Origin: PMG-095 sp037200885
GTDB taxonomy: Bacteria > Myxococcota_A > Polyangia > Polyangiales > Polyangiaceae
NCBI GenBank assembly: GCA_037200885.1
Contig: JBBCIN010000001.1
Location: 186,001 to 250,000, forward strand
DNA: 64,000 nt
Direction: 5' to 3'
Both the position numbers and the translations under genes were made by a program. The notes under the pieces are model-generated. The model searched no databases, was not told where the DNA came from, and was given only the letters and a program-made list of their open reading frames with translations. Shown here one piece after another: positions 47,507 to 55,130 of this stretch (positions are counted from its first letter, which is position 1; each line of letters starts with the position of its first letter).

Positions 47507-48570
47507 CGCGCTTCGATGACCTGCGCGTCGAGCTGCACAGCCGCGCGCACTGGAACCGGCTGAACGCGGCTCTGCAGGAAGGCGATCACGTCTTCCTTGC
47601 TGCGCGCGGGGGCGCCTTCGAGGTGCACGAATTTATCGGCTAGAACGTGCCAGCGGCCCAGCATCATGTTCAACCAGATTTCGAAATAGTCGACGCCGTC
47701 GAACACGATGGCGTCGTGCGCCGCGTACTCGCCGAGGGCCTTTTCGAACTCAGCCGGGTGCTCGGTCCAATGCGCGCGTGGCTTGATATGGTGCAAAATG
47801 TGATAGCCGTCGTTGAAGCAGCGACGGTTGTAGCGCGTATTGATGCAGGTAATGCTCGACTGAAACGGGTCTTCCGGGTGCTCTTGGCTGATGAAGCTGT
47901 GCTGGGTCCAGTTGCCCATCATCATCACGGTCCGGATCAACACCAGCGGGATGAGGAACACCACTAGCGTCGCCTGCGGACGCAGCCACAAGCCGAGGGC
48001 AACGACCGACCAGTAGGCGCCCTCACCGACCAGCACGCGGCGAACGAGCTTCCAGTTCTGGCGCTTGTAAAAGTACAAGAACAGCTCGGGCAGTCCGATC
48101 AATAGAAACCGCAGGTAGTAGCGCAGCCAGTGGGTAATGCGATTGCGCGTGAAGCGCATCGTCGAGCTCAGGTCATCCGGTAGATTTTCTTCTCGGTGAT
48201 GCATGCCCATATGGTGGGCAAAATAGGTGTTCGGCGTTTGCCCAAAGAAGGGACCGAGCAGCCACGGGATGACGTGGTTCAGGCTCTTGTAGTTCTTGTT
48301 GAACAGTGGCCGGTGCGATGTGAAGTGCAGCATCAACGTGAAGCGGTCCATCACGACGCCCATCATCAGCGCCCAATACAGCGGCGCCACGTACCAAACC
48401 GAGATGCCGACCGCGGAGGGCCAGAAGAACAGCGATACGCCGGCTGCCGCGACCAGCGCGCAGTGGAACATCAACCAAACTACGGAGGTGTCGCGCGCGT
48501 CATTCAGCATCCGTGCCGTGCCACTCAAGAACGCGGGCGCTGAGGCAGTGCGTGGGTCGGTTAGGGTCAT
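47503..48570 (-). CDS. Fatty-acid desaturase, membrane type (second of two)
   Basis: 355 residues. The three His boxes are HFTSH (~82-86), HHMGMHH (~118-124) and HILHH within NDGYHILHHIKP (~254-265). Membrane pairs are at ~28-75 and ~175-215. Like the enzyme at 12683 it ends its third box with a YHxxHHxxP pattern, so both probably belong to the same desaturase clan, with low overall similarity. It would insert a double bond into a membrane lipid acyl chain. The gene is divergent from the lipoprotein at 48796 and appears monocistronic. Confidence 0.88.
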   Translation of the reverse strand: MTLTDPRTASAPAFLSGTARMLNDARDTSVVWLMFHCALVAAAGVSLFFWPSAVGISVWYVAPLYWALMMGVVMDRFTLMLHFTSHRPLFNKNYKSLNHVIPWLLGPFFGQTPNTYFAHHMGMHHREENLPDDLSSTMRFTRNRITHWLRYYLRFLLIGLPELFLYFYKRQNWKLVRRVLVGEGAYWSVVALGLWLRPQATLVVFLIPLVLIRTVMMMGNWTQHSFISQEHPEDPFQSSITCINTRYNRRCFNDGYHILHHIKPRAHWTEHPAEFEKALGEYAAHDAIVFDGVDYFEIWLNMMLGRWHVLADKFVHLEGAPARSKEDVIAFLQSRVQPVPVRAAVQLDAQVIEAR

Positions 48571-48693
48571 TCGGGCCGCTAGTTATTAGTCGAAGCTGCC
48601 GCGCGGGGAAGTCCCGTCTGTCAGGTTTTCCAGCAGATCCCCGACCGCCGCACCGACTTCGGCCTGGCCGCCGGACTGGGCAATGCCGTTCTA

Positions 48694-48733
48694 AACAATT
48701 GTTAATATGGAGTTTTCTGCGCGAGTTTCGCGC
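48694..48733. promoter_or_regulatory. AT-rich palindrome and hairpin between divergent genes
   Basis: AACAATTGTT (48694-48703) is a perfect ten-base palindrome in an unusually AT-rich patch of a G+C-rich region, followed by a GCGCGA/TCGCGC hairpin at 48719-48733. It is in the 225-base gap between the desaturase (minus) and the gene at 48796 (plus), where promoters for both should lie. Confidence 0.3.
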
Positions 48734-48795
48734 CTTAGACTACGCCCACTCGGTGTGGCCGCTCTCGGACCCTGCCCAGCCCGGAGTGAAAGCAT

Positions 48796-50043
48796 TTGTC
48801 GATCGTCAGCGAGCCACGCGTTCCCGGCGCCGCCACCCGCCGCCGGTGGTGTCTGCTTCACTGGGCTCTCGCAACGGTGTCATTGCCCGTCGTGGGCTGC
48901 TCGCAGATTGGCCCGGCCACGATTGCCAACGGTCGCTTCGACTACAACGAGGCGATCGTGCGGAGCTTCGACGACCAGATGCTGCTCAATCTGGTGCGCC
49001 TTCGCTATCAGGACTCGATCCTATTTTTGGACCTGACCTCGGTCGTTGCATCGTACAGCCGCGAAGCGACGGTCGGCGCTTCGTCCAACGCAACGAGCGA
49101 GAAACCCAATCTAGCCTCGCCGGCCTCGCTCGCGTTGGGCGCCTCCGGGGGGGTGACCTGGAGCGAATCACCGACGATCTCCTATGCGCCGCTGCAAGGG
49201 GAGGATTTTGCGAAGCGACTACTGGCTCCGATTCAGCCGAGCTCCATTTTGCTGCTGTCGCGCAGCGGATGGGGGCTCGAGCGCTTGCTCGTGTGCACGG
49301 TTCAACAGTTGAACGAGCTGCCGAACGGCACCTCCATTGGTGGCGTCGCGCCGCGGCGGGTCAGTCATTTTCTGGAATTTGGCCGCGTGGCGCAGCTGCT
49401 GCGGGAGCTCCAGGAGGACGGATACATTCAGATCAACACGCTCGCCAATCAACCCGATCAAGTCGCGATCACCGCGGGGCCGCTACCGATGGATGAGGCC
49501 GCTCGACAACGAGCGGCGGAAATCCTATCGCTGCTCAAGGTGACCCGGCCCAAAGCACCCGGCAGCGAAGAGCCTGCGAAGCTCGCACGGCCGGCCAACG
49601 CCGCGCCCGCGGTCAACGGCACAGAGCTGCCAGCGGTCGCGCCGGCGGAAGCGCCGGTGACGCTCGAATCAGCGGGTTTTCCGCGCGATCCGGCGCGCGT
49701 CATGCTCACTGGTCGAAGCGTGCTCGGAGTGATGACGTTTCTCGCTCAGCACGTGGAGGTTCCTCCGGAGCACCTGCGGCAAGGACTTGCTCACCAGACA
49801 CTCGGGCGGGACGGCAAGCCCTTTGATTGGAACGAAATATCCCGGGGCATGTTCCGCGTGCACAGCAGCAGCTCCCACCCCGATCACGCTTTCCTAGAGG
49901 TACACTACCGGGGCTATTGGTTTTACATCGACGACACGGATCTCGAAAGCAAGAGCACCTATACGCTGCTCGCTCAGCTTTTCTCCCTGCAGTCGGCCAG
50001 TGGCACCATGCAAGCGCCGGTGCTGACCATCCCCGCACGCTGA
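48796..50043 (+). CDS. Large lipoprotein of unknown function
   Basis: 415 residues from a TTG at 48796 (GGAG about nine bases upstream); no ATG gives a complete signal peptide. The lipobox is VVGC (~35). The mature part has a strand-rich, Ser/Ala-rich first half (IVRSFDDQMLLNLVRLRYQDSILFLD) and a C-terminal domain with VHSSSSHPDHAFLEVHYRGYWFYID. A low-complexity Ala/Pro/Glu linker lies at ~250-290. I recognise no family. The DNMLLNLVRLRY-type segment is shared by uncharacterised proteobacterial lipoproteins, from memory, so this is a weak hint. It is followed 16 bases later by the DUF962 gene. Confidence 0.7.
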   Translation: MSIVSEPRVPGAATRRRWCLLHWALATVSLPVVGCSQIGPATIANGRFDYNEAIVRSFDDQMLLNLVRLRYQDSILFLDLTSVVASYSREATVGASSNATSEKPNLASPASLALGASGGVTWSESPTISYAPLQGEDFAKRLLAPIQPSSILLLSRSGWGLERLLVCTVQQLNELPNGTSIGGVAPRRVSHFLEFGRVAQLLRELQEDGYIQINTLANQPDQVAITAGPLPMDEAARQRAAEILSLLKVTRPKAPGSEEPAKLARPANAAPAVNGTELPAVAPAEAPVTLESAGFPRDPARVMLTGRSVLGVMTFLAQHVEVPPEHLRQGLAHQTLGRDGKPFDWNEISRGMFRVHSSSSHPDHAFLEVHYRGYWFYIDDTDLESKSTYTLLAQLFSLQSASGTMQAPVLTIPAR

Positions 50044-50059
50044 CGACCATGGTAATGTC

Positions 50060-50557
50060 GTGATCATGCCTCGTCGCTCGTCCAACGCCACGCTCGGTGT
50101 CGCGCTCTCGGTCGCCGGAATGGGCGCGCTCTGCGCTGGCTTCAAGCTGAGCGCGCTTTCGCTGTTCGGCGCCGGCATCAAGTTGCTCGAGAAGGATTGG
50201 CGGGCGCGTCATCCCGAGTTCGCAGGCAACGCCGCCGAGCGGTGGCAGGCGTCGTTGGCCTTCTATCGCGAGACGCACCAAAATGGCACGAATCGCACGC
50301 TGCACTTGATCGGCATCCCGTTGATTCTGGGCGGTGCGGTCGGGTTGTTCGTCGCCAAGCCGAGCCCGCTGAGCCCACTCCGCGGCGCGCTGTGGGCTGG
50401 CTCGCTGGGTGCGTTCGCGACCGGCTGGGCGCTCAACTTGGTCGGCCATGCCGCGTTCGAAAAGCGCGCCCCGGCGTTCAGCGATGATGGGCTATCCTTC
50501 ATCGCTGGACCGGTTTGGGATCTGCAAGAATTGCTGAAGCTCGGGCGCGCGCGCTGA
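50060..50557 (+). CDS. DUF962 / Mpo1-like membrane protein
   Basis: 165 residues; GTG at 50060 or ATG at 50066. The family pattern is clear: FYRETHQNGTNRTLHLIGIPL (two His, ~73-88), then hydrophobic helices, and VGHAAFEKRAPA (~135-146) with FIAGPVWDLQEL at the end. Yeast Mpo1 of this family is an Fe(II)-dependent dioxygenase that removes one carbon from 2-hydroxy fatty acids in phytosphingosine breakdown; the conserved His residues bind the iron. Bacterial members are untested, so this activity is inference. It may be cotranscribed with the lipoprotein 16 bases upstream. Confidence 0.85.
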   Translation: MIMPRRSSNATLGVALSVAGMGALCAGFKLSALSLFGAGIKLLEKDWRARHPEFAGNAAERWQASLAFYRETHQNGTNRTLHLIGIPLILGGAVGLFVAKPSPLSPLRGALWAGSLGAFATGWALNLVGHAAFEKRAPAFSDDGLSFIAGPVWDLQELLKLGRAR

Positions 50558-50566
50558 GCTGACGAT

Positions 50567-51955
50567 TCAAGGGCGTACGAGGCCCGCCAAACTTCCGCCG
50601 GCTGCTTTGATTGAGTCGTACAGGACCTGTTTGACGTAGGTTGGATTGTGAACGCCGAAGCCTGAGCCGCGTGCAATCAAGAAATAGTTGTACAGCGCAC
50701 CCGCAGTAGCGGCTGGCACTGCACCGTTGGCTGGGACGGCCGATTTCGGCATCGCCTCGTCCGAGGCGAAGTCTTGATCCGCAAGATCGTCAGCGCTGAG
50801 CGGATTGACGCCATCACGCGTGAGCAGAAATAGGGGGTTGCTGTTGAGCGCCACACGCAGGGTTTGAAGCTCCGACTTCACGAGGGTCTGACCCCCAGAC
50901 ACGTCGAAATTGGGCGTGCCTGCGTGGCAATTCTGGCAGGCCGAAATTTGAGGATAAAAGGAGTGGTCGCCGATGCCGCCGTTCACGGCGACGGGGGGCA
51001 TGTGGCATTGCACACAGCCGGTGCTGAAGTTCGTGTGCGATGAGTTTCTGTAGGCGTTGGGGACGTACTCGTACGCGCCCTTGCCCGCGCCCGCGTACAC
51101 GTCTGCCTGTGGGCCCTCGTGCGGGCCCCAAGTCGTGCTCGAGATGTTGTTGCTTGCCACGATGTAATTAGTCACGTCCTTGCGCGACTTGTGGCACCAC
51201 ATGCAGGCATTCCCCTCCCGATACTTGCCAGCGTTCGTCCCATCCGAAGTCCCGACCGCCGAGCTCTTCTCCAAGACCGCGTAGTCATCGGTCCCACTCG
51301 GAACTCGCAGCGGGAAGGAACCTGGCACGTAGTCGACACCCGCGATGTGTGGGTCGTGGTTGATGGCGTCGTGGCAAGTGTTGCAGCCAACCACGGCCAC
51401 GGTGGCATTGCCGGCGTAGGTCACTTCTGTGATGGCACCCGAACTCGAGTTCTTGTAGCTGATCTGACCATGCCCCAGAGCGGTCGGCCCGGTCGTACCA
51501 CTATAGGTGACCTTTCCAGCCAGTCGCAGCTCTGGCCCGTCGGCGGCGTGGCAGTTGCCGCAGGCTTTGGCTCCGGTCCAACTCTCGACTTCATCGCCAC
51601 CGAGATTGGCAATGTATGTTGCGTAGTGTCGGCTTGTTTTCCACTGATCGACGATGCCCGAAAACGTGTGGCACGGCTTCATGCAGCTCGCGTTCAAGGT
51701 CCCCGTTGGGACCGTGCTCCCGGCCCCCGCGGCCCCCTCGCCAGGTGACCCTTGCTCACCCTGCGGCCCTTGCTCGCCTTGAGGACCCGCTTCGCCTTGA
51801 GGACCTGAATCACCCGCCGGCCCTTGCTCACCGGTATCGCCCTTTTCGCCCTTGGCGCCGGGAGGACCGGCAGCGCCGTCCTTGCCATCATCACCTGAGC
51901 AACTGAACAAGACGAGACCCAGCGTGACGGCTGCAGCGCCCATAAGCAGTTTCAT
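50567..51955 (-). CDS. Hexahaem c-type cytochrome lipoprotein with a collagen-like stalk
   Basis: 462 residues. The lipobox gives Cys19 (LFSC). Directly after it, residues 21-74 are 18 uninterrupted Gly-X-Y triplets (GPP, GPA, GPQ, GEK and similar), a collagen-like triple-helix stalk. The head holds six c-type haem motifs: CMKPCH (91-96, with three residues between the Cys), CGNCH (132), CNTCH (191), CMWCH (251), CVQCH (314) and CQNCH (340), plus spare His residues for axial ligation. The last ~100 residues are haem-free. A trimeric, lipid-anchored, stalked electron carrier at the cell surface or periplasm is the simplest reading. It has no operon partner but sits beside the other cytochrome genes. 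Confidence 0.9.
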   Translation of the reverse strand: MKLLMGAAAVTLGLVLFSCSGDDGKDGAAGPPGAKGEKGDTGEQGPAGDSGPQGEAGPQGEQGPQGEQGSPGEGAAGAGSTVPTGTLNASCMKPCHTFSGIVDQWKTSRHYATYIANLGGDEVESWTGAKACGNCHAADGPELRLAGKVTYSGTTGPTALGHGQISYKNSSSGAITEVTYAGNATVAVVGCNTCHDAINHDPHIAGVDYVPGSFPLRVPSGTDDYAVLEKSSAVGTSDGTNAGKYREGNACMWCHKSRKDVTNYIVASNNISSTTWGPHEGPQADVYAGAGKGAYEYVPNAYRNSSHTNFSTGCVQCHMPPVAVNGGIGDHSFYPQISACQNCHAGTPNFDVSGGQTLVKSELQTLRVALNSNPLFLLTRDGVNPLSADDLADQDFASDEAMPKSAVPANGAVPAATAGALYNYFLIARGSGFGVHNPTYVKQVLYDSIKAAGGSLAGLVRP

Positions 51956-52177
51956 CGAATCCTCCTCAGCGGCTCTAGGCCTTCGGCTCTAGGCGGCGTG
52001 GAGATGCTCGCAGAGCGGGGCGCCTTCGTCAACGGAGTTCGGGCGCGCGACTCGCAGATCGCGCGCCGAGTAAGTGGACGTCGTGAGTGGAATCGGGGAA
52101 CGCAAGATTTGCGTCCGCCAAGGCGCGCCCGAATGTCGTGATGCCGGGCGTTTTCCCGTTCACAGCGCGAAAAAAAT

Positions 52178-52498
52178 TTACGGGGAACCCGCGCCGTCGT
52201 GCGAGGAGTCAGGCTCGCGAAATCTTTGCGCCGGCCCTGGCGCATCCGGCGCATGATCAGTGCCGCGCACGACATCCATCAGGATCGAAAGCAAGTAACA
52301 GAGGAATGCGACAATGCCGATCACCTGCCCAATGCTCATCGCGAAAATGACCGTCAGCGGTGCAGGATCCAGGATTGACGCGGCCATTACCGCCAGGCCG
52401 ACGAGCGCTATCCAGCAGGCCAGCCGAACGAGGCTGATCACCGAACGTTTCCGGAGCCGTCCGATCAACGTGCCGCGCAACCGCTCCAAAACGCTCAC
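52178..52498 (-). CDS. Small two-helix membrane protein coupled to the NapC-like gene
   Basis: 106 residues from a GTG at 52498 that overlaps the stop of the NapC-like gene (GTGA), so translation is coupled. A basic N-terminus (ERLRGTLIGRLRKR) precedes two membrane helices (~22-42, LVRLACWIALVGLAVMAASIL, and ~48-70, TVIFAMSIGQVIGIVAFLCY), and the C-terminal ~35 residues are polar and Asp/Pro-rich. No Cys-haem motif. It may be a subunit that holds the tetrahaem protein or closes its quinol site; I know no family name for it. Confidence 0.7.
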   Translation of the reverse strand: MSVLERLRGTLIGRLRKRSVISLVRLACWIALVGLAVMAASILDPAPLTVIFAMSIGQVIGIVAFLCYLLSILMDVVRGTDHAPDAPGPAQRFREPDSSHDGAGSP

Positions 52499-53175
52499 GG
52501 TGCGTGCCCTGCGGCTGAATGTGCGGAAGCGCTCGGGATGGCCCCAAGACCGTCGAGGCCTTTGCTGAACGGATGCGCGTAGCCGTGGCAGCCCGGGCTC
52601 GCGCAGCTCACACGATTGGACGCAAGTTGTGCCGCCATTGCTTGGTGGTCCGGGATTGAAGTCCAGACCTGAGCGGTGGCACTGTGGCACTGCCGGCAGT
52701 TCGTGTTGTCGTAGGGCTTAGCAATGTGAACTTCACGCCGAGTTTCCTCCTTGGTCATCTGCCGATAACCGCCGAGGTAGTAATAATAGACGTGTTTCAT
52801 CCCGCCCATTTTGGTGAGCGCATAGCCGAACATGCCGTAATCCGCGTGGCAGACGTAGCAACTCTCGTCACCAAAGAAGGGAATTCTGGTGTGGCGCGCG
52901 GCGAGTGATTGCGCGGTCGGATCAGTCGCATTGCCGAAATGGTCGTCCATCGTGTGGCAGGAGCCGCAAAACTCACGGTGCGTCGTGCGCTCCATGCCAG
53001 CGACAGTGGAAGTCGCCGCGGTGATCGTTGGAAACACGCCTAGGCCAAGCAGAAGCATCAGCTTCGTTCTCAGGTCGAGCGGCGGCCGCCTCAGCAAAAA
53101 ATGCAGGAGGATCGCCGCCGCGATGATCGCACTCGCGAGCGCTAGGTACCCGAGCCAAGGGCCTGCGTGAGGCAC
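52495..53175 (-). CDS. NapC/NirT-type tetrahaem membrane cytochrome
   Basis: 226 residues from a GTG at 53175 (AGGA six bases upstream). Two N-terminal hydrophobic helices (~8-28 and ~38-60) precede the haem domain. Haem motifs: CGSCH (70-74, in the CXXCHxM form that gives Met ligation in NrfH), CYVCH (106), CRQCH (160) and a wide CASPGCH (191-197, four residues between Cys). NapC/NirT proteins take electrons from membrane quinol and pass them to periplasmic partners. One helix is normal; two are seen here, somewhat like the larger ImcH-type proteins. The product is the likely entry point for electrons into the cytochrome set of this region. Confidence 0.88.
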   Translation of the reverse strand: MPHAGPWLGYLALASAIIAAAILLHFLLRRPPLDLRTKLMLLLGLGVFPTITAATSTVAGMERTTHREFCGSCHTMDDHFGNATDPTAQSLAARHTRIPFFGDESCYVCHADYGMFGYALTKMGGMKHVYYYYLGGYRQMTKEETRREVHIAKPYDNTNCRQCHSATAQVWTSIPDHQAMAAQLASNRVSCASPGCHGYAHPFSKGLDGLGAIPSASAHSAAGHAP

Positions 53176-53237
53176 GAGTCATCCTGCTGGAGACTGAGCG
53201 CGCAAGCAAGCGCAAAAAGCGGATAGGATGGCCGGGA

Positions 53238-55100
53238 GTGGAACGGCAGCAATCTGTTTTCGCATGGGTATTCATTTCAATATTCATGCTTTCGGCCCTC
53301 GCTGCGTGCGCGGACAAGAAAGATGCGTCGCAGACTCGCCAGAAAGAGAACGGCCAGAAAGCGTCGCTTGAAAACGGGCAGTGGGGCGCCGGCGTCTACG
53401 TCGGCAGTGCCTGGAGCTTCGCGCGCGATGTGACCGGCCATCGCATTCACGTGCAGCAGCAAAAGATCGCCTGCACGAATTGTCACGCCTCGACCTCCGA
53501 CAAGATGGGTGCGGTGACGCCGGATCGCTGCGCGGTTTGTCATCAGAAGGAAGGACACATCGAGCATGCCGCGGCGGAAGCCGCCAAGCACTTCGGCGCG
53601 GGTACCAAAGCCGTGTGCACGAACTGCCACGCGTTCACGCTCGAGGGGACGCGTCGAGAGGAAGCGCTGAAGGCTGCGCCCGCGCGCGTGGCCATAGATG
53701 GAGGCCCGCTCGACGGAGGCATGGGAAAGGCGCAGGTCGCCGTCGAGAGCTACGAGCCCGCAGACTGCAAGCGCTGCCACGGCGTGCAGCAGGGCGAGCT
53801 TGCGCCGGTGACGGTGCACGGCACTCAGCCCTGTCTCACCTGTCATCAACCGCACGAAGGCCCGCCGCAATCGGCGCCCTGCTCGAATTGCCATCAGGGC
53901 ATCACGACTAGCCATGCTTCACAGGGCAAATCACTGGTCGAGACTTGCTCGACCTGCCACGTGCAGCGGCACGCGCCGGCCGCAGAAGCGATCGGAACGT
54001 GCGCCACGTGTCACGCCAAGCAGCAGCCCATCATTCCGGCATCGGCTCTGTTCGCGGGCGGCCACACGCAGTGCATTGGTTGTCATAAGCCGCACGATTT
54101 CGAGAAAAAAGACGCCACCCCCTGCCGCAGCTGCCACGCCCAAGTGAACGTGATCGGTGGCGGTCGCATCGCGGCGCACAGCGCCTGCACCAGCTGCCAC
54201 GCGCCGCACGACGTGAAAGCGACGCCAGCAGCGGCCTGCCCGACCTGCCACGAGGACGTTCACCCCGACCACCCGAAACAAGCCGGGGGCTGCGTAGGCT
54301 GCCACGATCCGCATCCGACCCAAGTCACCGCCGCCATCGAGGTGAGCGCCTGCACTTCTTGTCACAAGTTCGCGGCCTCCGATCACGGCGCGCACGGCGC
54401 TACCGCCTGCACCAGTTGCCACAAGCCCCACGAGTTCAAGCTCGCGCTGAGCAATGCGTTGACGACGACGTGTGCAGGTTGTCACCGGGCGCGCGTCCAA
54501 CAAGTCTCGTTGAACAAGGGCCACCAAGCCTGCACGGGCTGCCACCAGGGGCTGCCGCATCATCCGGAGCCCGACAAGGTCGCCTGTGCCAACTGCCATC
54601 AGCGAGAGGCCAGTCTAGTCAAAGCCGGTCACGCCAAATGCATTGGCTGCCACGAACCGCATTCCGGAGCGCAGGCGACGCCGTGCGCCAACTGCCATCG
54701 CGTCGAACAGCAGACTGCGCCGAAGGGGCACCAGATCTGCACCAATTGTCATGAACCGCACCAGGGTTTGCCAGCGCGGAAGGCTTGCCCCGACTGCCAC
54801 CGAGCCGAGCAACAGAGCGCTCACGGAAAGCTCGGCACGGGTTGTCTGACCTGCCATCGTCCCCACGGTCCGACCGGGCCGGCTAGCGTGCCCGCCTGCG
54901 CGACCTGCCATCAGATTCAGCAGCTTCCGGGCCTGCACGCCGAGGCGAAGCATCAGCCCTGTACCGCTTGCCATTCCGGCCATGAAGATCCGGCCGCGCT
55001 CACGCGCAGCGTCTGCACCAACTGCCACAAGGATCGCGCCGACCATTACCCGCAAAGCCAGCGCTGCACGGGCTGTCACTTGTTCACGAAGACGCCCTGA
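53238..55100 (+). CDS. 27-haem c-type cytochrome lipoprotein
   Basis: 620 residues. The GTG at 53238 gives a signal peptide ending in LAAC (Cys24). From residue 79 to the end I count 27 CXXCH motifs, about one per 20 residues, so most of the protein is a haem chain. Eight of them are followed by x-Pro-His (CxxCHxPH), the doubled-CXXCH pattern, with the extra His a likely axial ligand for a neighbouring haem. Nearly all motifs are standard CXXCH. Such dense multihaem proteins conduct electrons over long distances. It is transcribed alone, divergent from the NapC-like gene (62-base gap), and converges on the 15-haem gene. Confidence 0.93.
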   Translation: MERQQSVFAWVFISIFMLSALAACADKKDASQTRQKENGQKASLENGQWGAGVYVGSAWSFARDVTGHRIHVQQQKIACTNCHASTSDKMGAVTPDRCAVCHQKEGHIEHAAAEAAKHFGAGTKAVCTNCHAFTLEGTRREEALKAAPARVAIDGGPLDGGMGKAQVAVESYEPADCKRCHGVQQGELAPVTVHGTQPCLTCHQPHEGPPQSAPCSNCHQGITTSHASQGKSLVETCSTCHVQRHAPAAEAIGTCATCHAKQQPIIPASALFAGGHTQCIGCHKPHDFEKKDATPCRSCHAQVNVIGGGRIAAHSACTSCHAPHDVKATPAAACPTCHEDVHPDHPKQAGGCVGCHDPHPTQVTAAIEVSACTSCHKFAASDHGAHGATACTSCHKPHEFKLALSNALTTTCAGCHRARVQQVSLNKGHQACTGCHQGLPHHPEPDKVACANCHQREASLVKAGHAKCIGCHEPHSGAQATPCANCHRVEQQTAPKGHQICTNCHEPHQGLPARKACPDCHRAEQQSAHGKLGTGCLTCHRPHGPTGPASVPACATCHQIQQLPGLHAEAKHQPCTACHSGHEDPAALTRSVCTNCHKDRADHYPQSQRCTGCHLFTKTP

Positions 55101-55130
55101 GCGCGCGCCAACGTCGGGCGGAAATGGTTC

